This document shows, piece by piece, positions 47,652 through 56,758 of a DNA stretch of 64,000 nucleotides. The notes under the pieces are model-generated. The model was not told where the DNA came from. It searched no databases and saw only the letters and a program-made list of their open reading frames with translations. The position numbers and the translations under genes were made by a program. The stretch lies in assembly GCF_042660705.1 (NCBI RefSeq), contig NZ_JBHSUQ010000001.1, one strand, 5' to 3'. Position 1 is the stretch's first letter. Each line of letters starts with the position of its first letter. The DNA is from Undibacterium_A arcticum (GTDB lineage Bacteria > Pseudomonadota > Gammaproteobacteria > Burkholderiales > Burkholderiaceae_D).

Positions 47652-49900
47652 TCAGGTGATTGTGCACATGTCGATGGCGATGCCACTGAGCACCGCATTG
47701 CCCGACAATGGATCGCGCCGCGTGTCGTCCAACAACACGTTCAGGTTAGCGCCCGGTCGTGCTATGGCTACCGCCAACCTGGTGCCGGACAGGTCATGGC
47801 CCCAGCCGTGCGGCAAGCTCACTACGCCGGGCATCATTTCTTCGCTCACTTCGACCTGCGCTTCAATCGATCGGCCACCGCTCACAATGCGCGCCTTGCC
47901 GCCATGTTGCAAGCCAAGGCGCTGCGCATCTGCGGGGTTGACCAGCGCAGTGCAGCGGTATGGACCCTTGGCCAGAATCGGCAGGTTGTGCATCCAGCTA
48001 TTGCCGGAGCGGATCTGACGGCGGCCGATGATCACCAGATCAGGCGCCGCCTGCGCCAGTGCCGCGGCCGGACGTTTGAGGTCGTCGATCAGCATCTTTG
48101 GTGCCAGCTCGATCTTGCCCGATGGCGTGCGCAGCACTTCGGGAATACGCGGCTGCATCGGTCCCAGATCGATCCCACCCGGCGCGGCTTTTATCTTGGC
48201 CAGATGATGCCGTCGGGCTTTTGTCCGAACCTGTCACCGTAGGGGCCGGTGCGCAGCGCGAAATCGATTTGCCGTTCCGGGCCGCTCAGATGGGACAGCG
48301 CGGCCAGCACTGCATCGGCTTGTGAACCGGCTTGTGAATCGGCTTGCGCACCGGTGCTACGGCGCACGTCGCCGGCAAACAATTCATCATCGAATTTGTC
48401 CACATCGACCTGTGCGCCTTTGCCTTGGGCGATCGCCGCCAGCCGCAACAGGATTTGCCATTCAGGCGGCGTGTCTGCCTCACGCGCCAGCACCGGTTCG
48501 CTATAACGCGCATGGTTGCGGTGGGAGAATTGCTGAAAGACGATGTCGTAGTGCAAATCCTCCAGTGGCGACGAACCGGGCAAAATCACATCGGCATGGC
48601 GCGTGGTTTCATTGAGATAGATATCAACGCTGACCATGAAATCGAGTTGATCGAGCGCGGCGGCGAGCCGCTCGCCATTGGGCGACGACAGCACCGGGTT
48701 ACTGGCGATCGAAATCAGCGCTTTCACTTGCCCGGCGCCGGGCGTCTCGATTTCTTCGGCCAGGCAGATCATCGGCAGCTCGCCCATGATCTCCGGTGCG
48801 CCGGACACGCGGCTCTTGCGCCGGCCGGTGGTCACGCCTTTACCGCTGCCGGGTTGGCCCAAAGTGTTAACAGCAAACGCGGCCGCCTTGGGAAACATGG
48901 CACCGCCTTCCTGATCGAGGTGACCGGTCAGCACGTTCAGTACATCTACCAGCCAGCTGCACAGCGTGCCATACTCCTGCGTGCAAGTGCCGATACGGCC
49001 ATACACGGCAGCGCGTTCGGCGCCGGCCAACTGCCGCGCAAGTTGCCGGATGGTTTGCGCATCGAACCCGCAGCGCGCTGCAACCCGTTCCGGCGAAAAA
49101 TCCTTGACGCCTGCTTCGACCGCCCCCAGCCCAACCACATGTTCGGCCAGGCGGCCCAGCCGCACCAGCTTCTCATCAAACAGCGTATGCACCAGACCGA
49201 GCAGCAAGAACACGTCCGCCCCGGGCCGGATGAAATGATGCTCATCGGCCACCGCCGCCGTTTCGCTGCGGCGCGGATCGACCACCACGATGCGGCCGCC
49301 GCGCGCCCGCAACGCCTTGGCTTTGCCGCGAAAATCCGGCACCGTCCACAAGCTGCCATTCGACACCATCGGGTTGGCGCCGAGGATCAGCAAGAAATCC
49401 GCACGCTCAATATCGGGCACCGGCACCGACAGCCAGTTGCCGAACATCAGGCCGACCGCGAGCTGTTTGGGCATTTGATCCAGCGTGGAGGCAGAGAATA
49501 TATTGTGTGTGCCCAAGGCTTTAGCCAAGCGCGGGAAATACATCAACAGGCCGATCTTGTGCGCCGCAGGATTACCAATGACGGTGGCGACCGCATCGCC
49601 GCCGTGTGCGCTGAGGAGTGGCGGCAGGCGCCGCTCGATCTCGGCAAAGGCCTCGGCCCAGCTCGCCTCGACAAACTTCCCATTGCGCTTGATAAGTGGC
49701 TTGCGCAGCCGGTCCGGGTCATTGTGCAGATCTTTCAGCGACGCACCTTTCGGGCAGATGTAGCCGTGGCTGAACACATCGGCCTCATGGCCACGGATGC
49801 TGATCACCTCGTTGTTGCTGATCTTGAGTTCCAGTCCGCAGCAGGCCTCGCATAGCGGGCAGATGCGGTGCACGGTGGTTTCGGCGGCTTGGGTTGACAT
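47652..49900 (-). CDS. molybdopterin-dependent oxidoreductase (formate-dehydrogenase-like), one frameshift
   Basis: About 749 residues from ATG 49900 (MSTQAAETTVHRICPLCEAC). Iron-sulfur ligands in ICPLCEACCGLEL and YICPKGASL (4Fe-4S). Mo-bisMGD-binding domains: GNPAAHKIGLLMYFPRLAKA, DFLLILGANPMVSNGSLW, GGRIVVVDPRRSETA, and the C-terminal SLPHGWGHDL domain. The frame breaks near 48198 (DGIIWPR-stop; one added base joins AKIKAAPGGIDLGPM). The substrate is unknown: the DMSO-reductase family is broad, and no partner subunit lies next to it. Assimilatory single-subunit type. An upstream ATG at 49939 is in the frame but unsupported. Confidence 0.85.
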
Positions 49901-50214
49901 GACGAGGGTTCCTTTGGCTGATCTCTGGGGCACGGGCATGGGGGTTTTATGTTAGCCGATTATTGCGGGGGAGATCATTACCTGTGATTTTGGACAGCAC
50001 CGATCAGGGCTTGCATCGGCAAGTCAAGATCGTGCGCCACACGCCATCACTCGGACAGACAGTAAGAGCATTGTTTGACCCGCATATCGCCCGGGCAACG
50101 ATGAAAAGTGTGGACTGACCTGGTTTGAGCGGCGACGGGTTGGTGTGCACCTGGTCGACTACGCACGGTCCTGGCACCGCATGATCGGATGGGGCGAGTG
50201 CTAAAATCGGCGGC

Positions 50215-50886
50215 ATGTGCGCTAACTACACGCCGTCGAAACTTCGTGATCTGGAAGCCCATTTCGGCGTCCATGTGAGCGAATGGAATTTCCCGCCAGA
50301 GGCATTCCCCGGATATATGGCGCCGCTCATTCGCCAGGCGCGTCACGATCCGGGCCACATCGAGTGTGCGCCGGCCTGCTTCGGCATGGTGCCGTATTGG
50401 GGCGATATAAAGCTGGCGCGGCAAACCTACAATGCGCGTACAGAGACGGTGGCCAGCAAACCGTCGTTCCGCCACGCCTGGAACCACAAGCAGTTTTGTA
50501 TTATCCCAGCCAGCAATATCTTCGAACCATGTTATGAAACCGGCAAACCGGTGCGCTGGCGTATCTCTCATGCGAAAGAGCGTCCGATCGGCATCGGTGG
50601 GATCTGGGAATGGAAGGCGGACGGTCCGGACGGTTTGCCGCTGCTGTCGTTCTCAATGTTGACAATTAACGCCGACCGGCATCCGCTGATGCAGCGCTTT
50701 CATAAGCCTGGTGAAGAGAAGCGCATAGTCGTGATCCTGGAGCCGCAGCAGTATCACGATTGGCTGGAAGGATCGCTCGAAGACGACGCCGAGGTGTTCG
50801 CACCTTACCCAGCCGATCAACTGGTGGCGGTGGCGGACCCGCTGCCGCCGCGCTCCAAGATTAAGACAAGTGCGAATGCGGCCTGA
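50215..50886 (+). CDS. SRAP-domain protein (YedK/HMCES family)
   Basis: A 223-residue SOS-response-associated peptidase-like protein. The catalytic Cys is residue 2 (MCANYTPSKLRDLEAHF), cross-linking abasic sites after Met removal. Other active-site motifs: NARTETV, CIIPASNIFEP (usually CL-I-P-A-x-G-F-Y-E-W; here variant), HPLMQRFHKPGEEKR with His. The family shields abasic sites in single-stranded DNA. The E in IFEPCYE fits the active-site Glu. Intact. Confidence 0.9.
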   Translation: MCANYTPSKLRDLEAHFGVHVSEWNFPPEAFPGYMAPLIRQARHDPGHIECAPACFGMVPYWGDIKLARQTYNARTETVASKPSFRHAWNHKQFCIIPASNIFEPCYETGKPVRWRISHAKERPIGIGGIWEWKADGPDGLPLLSFSMLTINADRHPLMQRFHKPGEEKRIVVILEPQQYHDWLEGSLEDDAEVFAPYPADQLVAVADPLPPRSKIKTSANAA

Positions 50887-50902
50887 TTCAAAGCAATAGT
50901 TG

Positions 50903-51171
50903 TTAGCCGCGTGAAGCCAGGAATCGCAATTCAGCTGATAAATTTGGCATTATCGAAGCGTATTCGTTAGCCAGGCGATTCAAGCATTGCATGTCGTTTG
51001 CCCTGTCTCCCGGCGACACGCTTAAGTCGCGAATCAAGGCCGGCTCAGCCGATTGTTGCGGTTTGAATGCGATTAACGCTGCCAGGAATGCACGGCCAGC
51101 CTGACTCAGATTTTTGCATACGCACTGGCAGCGCCGGGTTGTGATGCATGAACGATAGCGAATGAAGACAT
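50903..51171 (-). CDS. small protein of about 89 residues, one frameshift
   Basis: AAGGAG precedes ATG 51171: MSSFAIVHASQPGAASAYAK. The T run 51111-51115 (five; A run on the coding strand) is one base short. With it added the product continues NLSQAGRAFLAALIAFKPQQ, and LIRDLSVSPGDRANDMQCLN, and ends LSAELRFLASRG-stop at 50903. Length 269 bp equals 90 codons minus one base. Codon use matches neighbours. A small soluble protein of a type seen in Oxalobacteraceae; function unknown. Confidence 0.65.
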
Positions 51172-51344
51172 GATGAACTCCTTGTATGGATACTGCTTTG
51201 CTGCGTTGCAGTATAGGACAGGAGAGTCATAAGATAAATTTTAATATCTCATAAGTTATATTCGATTTGTGAATATGTCGGTGAGCACAACATGTCCTCT
51301 AACCGCGTAACCGGCGCCTAGGCGTTAAGCTAGCAACTGTTTTG

Positions 51345-51368
51345 ACGCCCCGAAATCCGGGGCGTTTT
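51345..51368 (+). terminator. terminator-like hairpin
   Basis: ACGCCCCG (51345-51352), loop AAATC, CGGGGCGT (51358-51365), with four T. Oriented rightward, with no clear plus-strand gene before it; may end a short transcript from 51,180-51,340. Confidence 0.5.
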
Positions 51369-51386
51369 CAATCAAGGCCTGGGACA

Positions 51387-51782
51387 TCAGCCGACTCGGG
51401 AGGCATGGCTTTCATTAAAATCCGCCCGCAGGGGAGCCGTATCATAAATGATGGTCAGCTTTGCGAACTTGTCGCGTGCCGGTGTAAGTTCAAAGACGTC
51501 CACGCACTCGAACTCAACAACCTTGCCGCTTCTGAGTGTCCACATATAGTGGAAATGGAGCGCTACGGAAGAAGCACTGTTCGCATTCTCGAATACATTG
51601 AGGAGCTTTGTCGCCGAGCGACTTGTATCGGCGAACAGGTCGCGATAGAAGGGTCCGACAGCCATTGCGCCATATAGCGGCGACATGACCACTCCGTTTG
51701 GGTCAAACAGTGATAAAACCTTGTCAAGGTTGCCCTCATTGAGCGCAGCAAGATAGTGATTGCACAGTTGTTCGGTATTCAT
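51387..51782 (-). CDS. NTF2-like / SnoaL-fold protein
   Basis: A 131-residue protein from ATG 51782 (MNTEQLCNHYLAALNEGNLD). LSLFDPNGVVMSPLYGAM, FADTSRSATKLLNVFENA, and beta strands VALHFHYMWTLRSGKVVEFE fit the cone-shaped NTF2-like fold. The frame extends upstream through the palindromic repeat without support. Enzyme or binding role unknown. Confidence 0.75.
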   Translation of the reverse strand: MNTEQLCNHYLAALNEGNLDKVLSLFDPNGVVMSPLYGAMAVGPFYRDLFADTSRSATKLLNVFENANSASSVALHFHYMWTLRSGKVVEFECVDVFELTPARDKFAKLTIIYDTAPLRADFNESHASRVG

Positions 51783-51841
51783 GAAAGCCTTCGGAAGAAA
51801 TTCAGGGCAATCGCACGAAGAACCTGCTGCCGGGTCGAGTT

Positions 51842-51956
51842 CCCTCCCCCTTGCAGGGGGAGGGTTAGGGTGGGGTAGTGCGGTCGATGAATGATGCACG
51901 TTGCCGATCGACCGTCCTACCCCAATCCCAACCTTCCCCCTGCAAGGGGAAGGGGC
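51842..51956. repeat. long imperfect inverted repeat (REP/MITE-like)
   Basis: Left arm starts CCCTCCCCCTTGCAGGGGGA and right arm ends CCCCCTGCAAGGGGAAGGG; the arms, each about 47 bp, match over most positions around a ~20-bp centre. Each arm is itself palindromic (CTTGCAGG core). Such GC-rich double palindromes are scattered repeats in many Burkholderiales genomes. It lies 60 bp from the IS4 element. Confidence 0.7.
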
Positions 51957-52016
51957 GAGAAGCTCTAGCCTGCAACGATCTTCATGCAATCGCCCTGGGA
52001 AGAAATTACATCCAAT

Positions 52017-53341
52017 CAGTAGTGTCCCAACGTTTTCACGTCAGGAGTTTGTAAGTTAATGATTTTCCTGCATAAATTGATGTTTTTGTTTGGTCTCGAT
52101 TTGAACGTCGAGGCGCAAAATTGGCGCTTTTTGCGGATATCCGCCGAAGGCTCCTATGCATCAAGGCAAGCTCGTTTTCTCGCAGCTCATGACCTATTTG
52201 CCGTTGACCACCTTTCGACGCTGCGTGGCAGCCCATCGGGGCGAACACAAGGTCAAGGACTTTTCCTGTCTGGATCAGTTCTTCGCCATGGCGTTTGCGC
52301 AGTTGACCTATCGGGAGTCGCTGCGCGACATCGAAGTCAATTTGCGCGCACAAGCACATCGGCTGTACCACATGGGTTTCGATGCTCGACGATTTCTCGC
52401 AATACGCTGGCCAACGCGAACGCGACGCGACCCTGGCAAATCTATGCCGACTTTGCTCAGCATTTGATCGCGATGGCACGGCCGCTGTATGCCAGCGAAC
52501 CGTTCGGCGTGGACCTGGACGCGACGGTGTACGCATTCGACGCCACGACGATCGATCTGTGTCTGTCGGTGTATCCCTGGGCACCGTTTCGATCGGCCAA
52601 GGCGGCAATCAAATTGCACACGTTGCTCGATCTGCGCGGCTCGATCCCCAGCTTCATTCACATCACCGATGGCAAGACCCACGAGGTCAATATTCTCGAC
52701 GATCTGGCGATCGAGCCCGGCGCGTACTACCTGATGGATCGCGGCTATCTGGATTTCGGCCGGCTCTACAAGCTGCATACGATGAACGCCTTCTTTGTCA
52801 CAAGAACCAAAAGCAATACCAAGTTCAAACGGCGATATTCGCATCCTGTCGATCGAACCACGACCAACGTCATGTGCGATCAAACGGGCGTTTTGACGGT
52901 TTTTTATTCGAGCAAGGACTATCCGGCGACGCTGCGGCGCGTCGTAGTCAAGGACGAAACCGGGAAACGCATCACCTTCCTGACCAACAATTTCGCCCTC
53001 AAGCCAGAGATGATCGCGGCACTTTACAAGCAACGCTGGCAAGTCGAATTGTTCTTCAAATGGATCAAGCAACATTTGCGCGTCAAAGCTTTCTTGGGGA
53101 CCAGCGAGAATGCCGTCAAGACGCAGATATGGATCGCGGTCGCTACTTACGTTCTCATCGCCATCGTCAAAAAACGTCTGCATTTGCCTCACAGCCTTTA
53201 CGAAATCCTACAAATCCTGAGCCTAACCATGTTTGAAACAACCCCAATAAATCAACTACTTGCACCACCCATCGAAAAATATGATGTGCGAAGTGAGCAA
53301 ATTCAGCTCACTCTCCTATGACGAACGTTGGGACACTACTG
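52017..53341 (+). mobile_element. complete IS4-family insertion sequence
   Basis: 1,325 bp with perfect 18-bp terminal inverted repeats (CAGTAGTGTCCCAACGTT at 52017-52034 and its complement at 53324-53341). Direct repeats ACATCCAAT flank it (52008-52016 and 53342-53350), a 9-bp target duplication. The element is structurally complete and the duplication is intact, so insertion looks recent. Confidence 0.95.
52156..53321 (+). CDS. IS4-family transposase, one frameshift
   Basis: About 389 residues. ATG 52156 (MHQGKLVFSQLMTYLPLTTF). DDE residues: Asp in YAFDATTIDLCLSVYPWAPF, Asp in YYLMDRGYLDFGRLYKL (the Y-(2)R-(3)E region has YKQRWQVELFFKWIKQHL, catalytic Glu). The frame breaks at the T run 52377-52379 (HMGF then R-C-S-T-I-S-R-N-T-L-A-N-A-N); one T is lacking. 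The frame from 52059 is an artefact of this. If the shift is real, the copy cannot transpose by itself. Confidence 0.9.
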
Positions 53342-53484
53342 ACATCCAATAAAGAATCGCCCGTAAGGGTTTGAACTTGCGAGCGATTGTATTGAAAACC
53401 AACAATTTTCAACACGATAACTTAACGCCCGGAACCGGCCTCCGAGCAGATTTTTGTTGCCGCTCCACCCACTACTGCGGTGGT

Positions 53485-53787
53485 CTAACGACTGCGGTCG
53501 GGGGCTCCATGGCTCCCTCCGCCTCTGCCGCCTTCTCCACCTCTGCCTTCATGGTGACCCTCACCACCCCTGCCTTCGTGGTGACCATCTCCATGGTGGC
53601 CGCCTCCATGATGGCCTCCTCGGCCGCCATCGCCGTCGTAAAACCCGAACCCAAAGTAGGTGGTCGGCTCGGAATACACCGGCACCCCGCCATATCCGGG
53701 CTCATAGACCGTGCATCCTCCAAGGGCGGATGCGAGCAGTAGCGAAAATGTCAGGCGTTTCGCTGCGCCTTTCATATGCCGGTTCAT
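53485..53787 (-). CDS. His/Gly-rich lipoprotein
   Basis: A 100-residue lipoprotein: MNRHMKGAAKRLTFSLLLAS with lipobox ALGGC, then TVYEPGYGGVPVYSEPTTYF, and a low-complexity tail of about 55 residues with repeated GGHHGGGHHGDGHHEGRGGE. The His pairs suggest metal (Ni/Cu/Zn) binding outside the inner membrane. ATG 53787 or the in-frame ATG at 53775. Lies just left of the phage attachment site. Confidence 0.7.
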   Translation of the reverse strand: MNRHMKGAAKRLTFSLLLASALGGCTVYEPGYGGVPVYSEPTTYFGFGFYDGDGGRGGHHGGGHHGDGHHEGRGGEGHHEGRGGEGGRGGGSHGAPDRSR

Positions 53788-53990
53788 AACTGTTAGATAG
53801 CCGGCATTACCATGGGTTCTGCAAACTCACACGTAATGCGGCAGCCAACTGGCTCATCAAATCGCAGAGCCACCCACGACCATTTATCGAATGGGGTTAC
53901 ACAGCGGTCACATGGAGCGATAAAGCGGGCGGAAAATAAAAAAGAGCTACAGCCGATGGCGTGTAACTCTTTGATTTAACTGGGTATTCT

Positions 53991-54040
53991 TGGGGTGGCC
54001 GATGGGGCTCGAACCCACGACAACAGGAATCACAATCCAA
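53991..54040 (-). other. 3' fragment of tRNA-His: attachment site (left end of the element)
   Basis: On the minus strand GGATTGTGATTCC (anticodon arm, GTG at 54033-54031), then the T-arm GTGGGTTCGAGCCCCA, then the acceptor end with CCA at 53993-53991. It matches the 3' half of tRNA-His; no D-arm or 5' acceptor strand is present. Tyrosine integrases often target such 3' halves. The orientation predicts that a restored full tRNA-His sits at the right end of the element, outside the window. Confidence 0.85.
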
Positions 54041-54155
54041 GCCTGAATTACGCTGCAAGCCAATAAACACGCCATTTTTTGATTTTAAGTTTACAACAAA
54101 ATCAAAAAAAACATCACGTATCCATGCGGGTTGCAGCGTATCCGTTGTAAAGTTT

Positions 54156-55277
54156 TCACTCCGTTGCGGCCGCTTTTTTCTCTTTTCGGCGGTCGTAATG
54201 CCGGTGTGTTGTTGACGGATTGGCATGCGCCGCGAAGTCGTAAGCGTCAGCATTCCTGTTGCGCAACTTGGTTGTAATCGCTGCCGGCCGTACGTCGAGC
54301 AATGAAAAATACGCTTCATGCTTGACCAGTTGTTTTTCGTCTACAGTATCGAAGCTGCTGATCCATGCCAGCATCGCATCCTTCCAGACCGAGCCCCATC
54401 CCGAGCGGGTATAGGGGCCGCCGGTAAGATTGGCAAACAAGTACATGCGCTCCACCTTGTGCGTCTGCTTGGCTCGGGCGACCACGACGCGCAGCCTAGT
54501 TGACCATTCGCGCAACTTGACCACTTCGACTTCACCCTTCTTGCGCTTGGCGCTGAGTACCCGTACACCCTCGTTGGATAATCCAGTGATGCGGAACGGT
54601 CGGACCTCGGCCGCCCTGAATCCGGTCAAATAGGTGAACATCGCCGCACAGCCGAGATTGCGGAACATTCCCTGCTGCCGCAGTGACCACAGATAAAACC
54701 GCACGACCTGGCTGCGGGTGGTCGTCCTGACCTTCTTGTCGCTCTTGTTCTGCATCATGCCGGTGAACGGGTTTGATTCCATCACGCCCCAACGCACCGC
54801 GTAATTACAGATCGTGGACATCAGCGACAATTCCTTGTTCGCCTTGGCTGGCGCCCCCGCTTGGGCCCGATCATCCAGATATTGGTAGCCGTGTACTGTT
54901 TTCAGTGACATCGGCGACATATTGCCAAAAAACTTTATCAGCTTGACGTAGGTTCCGGCCCTGACGGCCAAGCCATCTTTCGACTGGTCGGCGTAATGCG
55001 TTGGCGCAATATCGCACTTGAACCGCCCGATCATTTCGCGTACAGAGCCGACAATGACATGCCCGGCCTGAATATCCAGTGCCTTGCGCTTGGCGCTGCG
55101 TTCGGCCTCCATGATGGCCTGACGGTCGCCTGTTGTTGCGCTGGCGAGTGTTTCACACCTGCCATCAGAATGAAAGTAGTAAAACGATACTTTGCGCACA
55201 CCGGTGCGCTTGTACAGCCTGGCAATGCCAGTGCCTTCTCGATTACAGGAAGGCTTGGCGGTTCGGCGCGTCGTCAT
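54156..55277 (-). CDS. int: tyrosine integrase
   Basis: A 373-residue phage integrase from ATG 55277 (MTTRRTAKPSCNREGTGIAR). Catalytic Arg in TYLTGFRAAEVRPFRI, Lys in SAKRKKGEVEVVKL, the second box LLDVRPAAITTKLRN (family H-x-x-R, here D-V-R), and the nucleophile Tyr in THRHYDRR. It should cut the tRNA-His attachment core 115 bp away. DUF4224 protein start overlaps by 35 bp. Confidence 0.9.
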   Translation of the reverse strand: MTTRRTAKPSCNREGTGIARLYKRTGVRKVSFYYFHSDGRCETLASATTGDRQAIMEAERSAKRKALDIQAGHVIVGSVREMIGRFKCDIAPTHYADQSKDGLAVRAGTYVKLIKFFGNMSPMSLKTVHGYQYLDDRAQAGAPAKANKELSLMSTICNYAVRWGVMESNPFTGMMQNKSDKKVRTTTRSQVVRFYLWSLRQQGMFRNLGCAAMFTYLTGFRAAEVRPFRITGLSNEGVRVLSAKRKKGEVEVVKLREWSTRLRVVVARAKQTHKVERMYLFANLTGGPYTRSGWGSVWKDAMLAWISSFDTVDEKQLVKHEAYFSLLDVRPAAITTKLRNRNADAYDFAAHANPSTTHRHYDRRKEKKAAATE

Positions 55278-55467
55278 ATTTGGCTTGAGTCTTTCCTTCG
55301 AGAATTCCCATCTTGCGGTCGTGGTAAGCGCGCGCTACCTTTGGCAGCCCGCTTCTGGCGATCTCGAAACGCCAATGATGCGCCGTTAGCCAGGCAATCA
55401 TCACGGATTTACTATTCGGTTTGCACTCGATCAATTCTGCGAGCTCGTTTGCGCTCAGATAGTTCAT
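55243..55467 (-). CDS. DUF4224-like small protein
   Basis: A 74-residue protein: MNYLSANELAELIECKPNSK, MIAWLTAHHWRFEIARSGLP, VARAYHDRKMG. The DUF4224 pattern (LSxxELxxLTGxxxxxxQxxWLxxxGxxF) is a winged-helix-like, excisionase-type DNA-binding domain often next to phage integrases. Overlaps the integrase start by 35 bp and the upstream gene by 4 bp. Confidence 0.8.
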   Translation of the reverse strand: MNYLSANELAELIECKPNSKSVMIAWLTAHHWRFEIARSGLPKVARAYHDRKMGILEGKTQAKYDDAPNRQAFL

Positions 55468-55847
55468 CCCGGATCCTTCGCGCCTGGCGTGGACAGATCG
55501 GCTTGCGCGGCCAGGATGGCAATAGCAGCTTCGATCTGGCGCACGTCGGCATCTACTGCCGCGTGGCGGTGTGGCTTGTAGCCTTTCAGCGCATCATGGG
55601 TGTGCTGCGCCACCTCTTGGGCGCATTCCAGCCCGGTTTGCAGCGCCTCGAGTATCTGGGCATCGCCCATCGCCTTGGCGGGACGTTGCTGGTCGAGCGG
55701 CGCGTTCTTCACCGCTTTCATATATGCATCTTCCAGATGCTTATAGGCGATCTCGGAATGGTGCCGACCCTTTACTTGCATCAGGTTCCAGACTGCATCA
55801 CGCAACCGGCGGTCGTAATCTATTTTGGTTTCGGTCGCAGTATTCAT
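55464..55847 (-). CDS. phage protein of unknown function (127 aa)
   Basis: Helical, MNTATETKIDYDRRLRDAVW, YKHLEDAYMKAVKNAPLDQQ, IEAAIAILAAQADLSTPGAK. AAGGAGG precedes ATG 55847 by 5 bp. It overlaps both neighbours by 4 bp. No family recognised. Confidence 0.7.
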   Translation of the reverse strand: MNTATETKIDYDRRLRDAVWNLMQVKGRHHSEIAYKHLEDAYMKAVKNAPLDQQRPAKAMGDAQILEALQTGLECAQEVAQHTHDALKGYKPHRHAAVDADVRQIEAAIAILAAQADLSTPGAKDPG

Positions 55848-56758
55848 GCAGCCTCCTTGAGTGCGTTAATAACGTCCCGCGCGACCGGCGGGCAGACGGC
55901 ATTGCCAAGCATGTGCACGGCAAGACGGTGCTGTTTTGGTAGTTGATAGCCGACCGGGAAGCCCATCGCCGCCCGGCATTCCTGCGCTGAGAACATGCGC
56001 ATTCGGTCGCCGTCAATGATCGCGTGCCGGTCGCGTGTCGTGACGGTACCGACCGGGCGATTCAGGGACCGCCCGCCACGCTCGTTTCCGTAGTAGCTGG
56101 AAATGAATCGATGACCGTGGATCCGGCGCCCCTCTACAATGCGCGCCAGCGTGTTTTCCGCGCGTCCCGGCTTCTCGATTGGCTGCCACTTGCCCGCATC
56201 GAAATCGATAAACGAACTGGCCGGCACACGGTCCCGGAGCGGGAATTGCAGCATCAGCGGATGCTTGCTGCGCGTCGCCACGATGAAAAGCCGCTCCCGA
56301 TGCTGTGGCACGCCATGATCGGCGGCGTCGATGATGTGCGGCGCCACACAGTAGCCAAGCGCTTCCATGGCCATGCGCCACGCCGGATAAAGCGACCATT
56401 GCACGAATTCCGGAACGTTCTCAATTACGGCGAACGCCGGTCGGTGATACTCTGCGGCAGATACCACGGCCCATGCGGTTGATCGGCTGGCGTCGTGCTG
56501 CGGGTTGCCGGATGTCTTACCGCGGGCCTTGCTGTGGCCTTGGCAGCATGGCGACGCCAGAAGCAGGTCATGCGCCGGCACATCATCCCATCGAGCCTGA
56601 TGCAAGTCTTGGCACACGTGTTGCGCGCTCGGATGATTGGCCGCGTGCGTGTCTACTGCAGCTTGCCAATGGTTCGCCGCCCACACGACATTGCAGCCGG
56701 CCATCTGCGCGCCTGTTGAGAAGCCGCCGGCGCCGGCGAAGAGGTCGATTGCGTTCAT
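55844..56758 (-). CDS. C5-cytosine DNA methyltransferase
   Basis: A 304-residue methyltransferase: motif I AIDLFAGAGGFSTGAQMAG, motif IV LLLASPCCQGHS (catalytic Cys of the PCQ loop; here P-C-C-Q), motif VI AVIENVPEF, motif VIII QHRERLFIVA, and motifs IX-X RDRHAII ... LGNAVCPPVARDVINAL. No partner nuclease is next to it, so it is probably an orphan phage enzyme that protects from host restriction or controls genes. The start overlaps the reverse transcriptase stop (ATGA). Confidence 0.9.
   Translation of the reverse strand: MNAIDLFAGAGGFSTGAQMAGCNVVWAANHWQAAVDTHAANHPSAQHVCQDLHQARWDDVPAHDLLLASPCCQGHSKARGKTSGNPQHDASRSTAWAVVSAAEYHRPAFAVIENVPEFVQWSLYPAWRMAMEALGYCVAPHIIDAADHGVPQHRERLFIVATRSKHPLMLQFPLRDRVPASSFIDFDAGKWQPIEKPGRAENTLARIVEGRRIHGHRFISSYYGNERGGRSLNRPVGTVTTRDRHAIIDGDRMRMFSAQECRAAMGFPVGYQLPKQHRLAVHMLGNAVCPPVARDVINALKEAA

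Noticed and set aside
52059..52380. Upstream start of the IS4 transposase frame at 52059
   Set aside because: The N-terminal family sequence is in the other frame from 52156; the long frame is a frameshift artefact.
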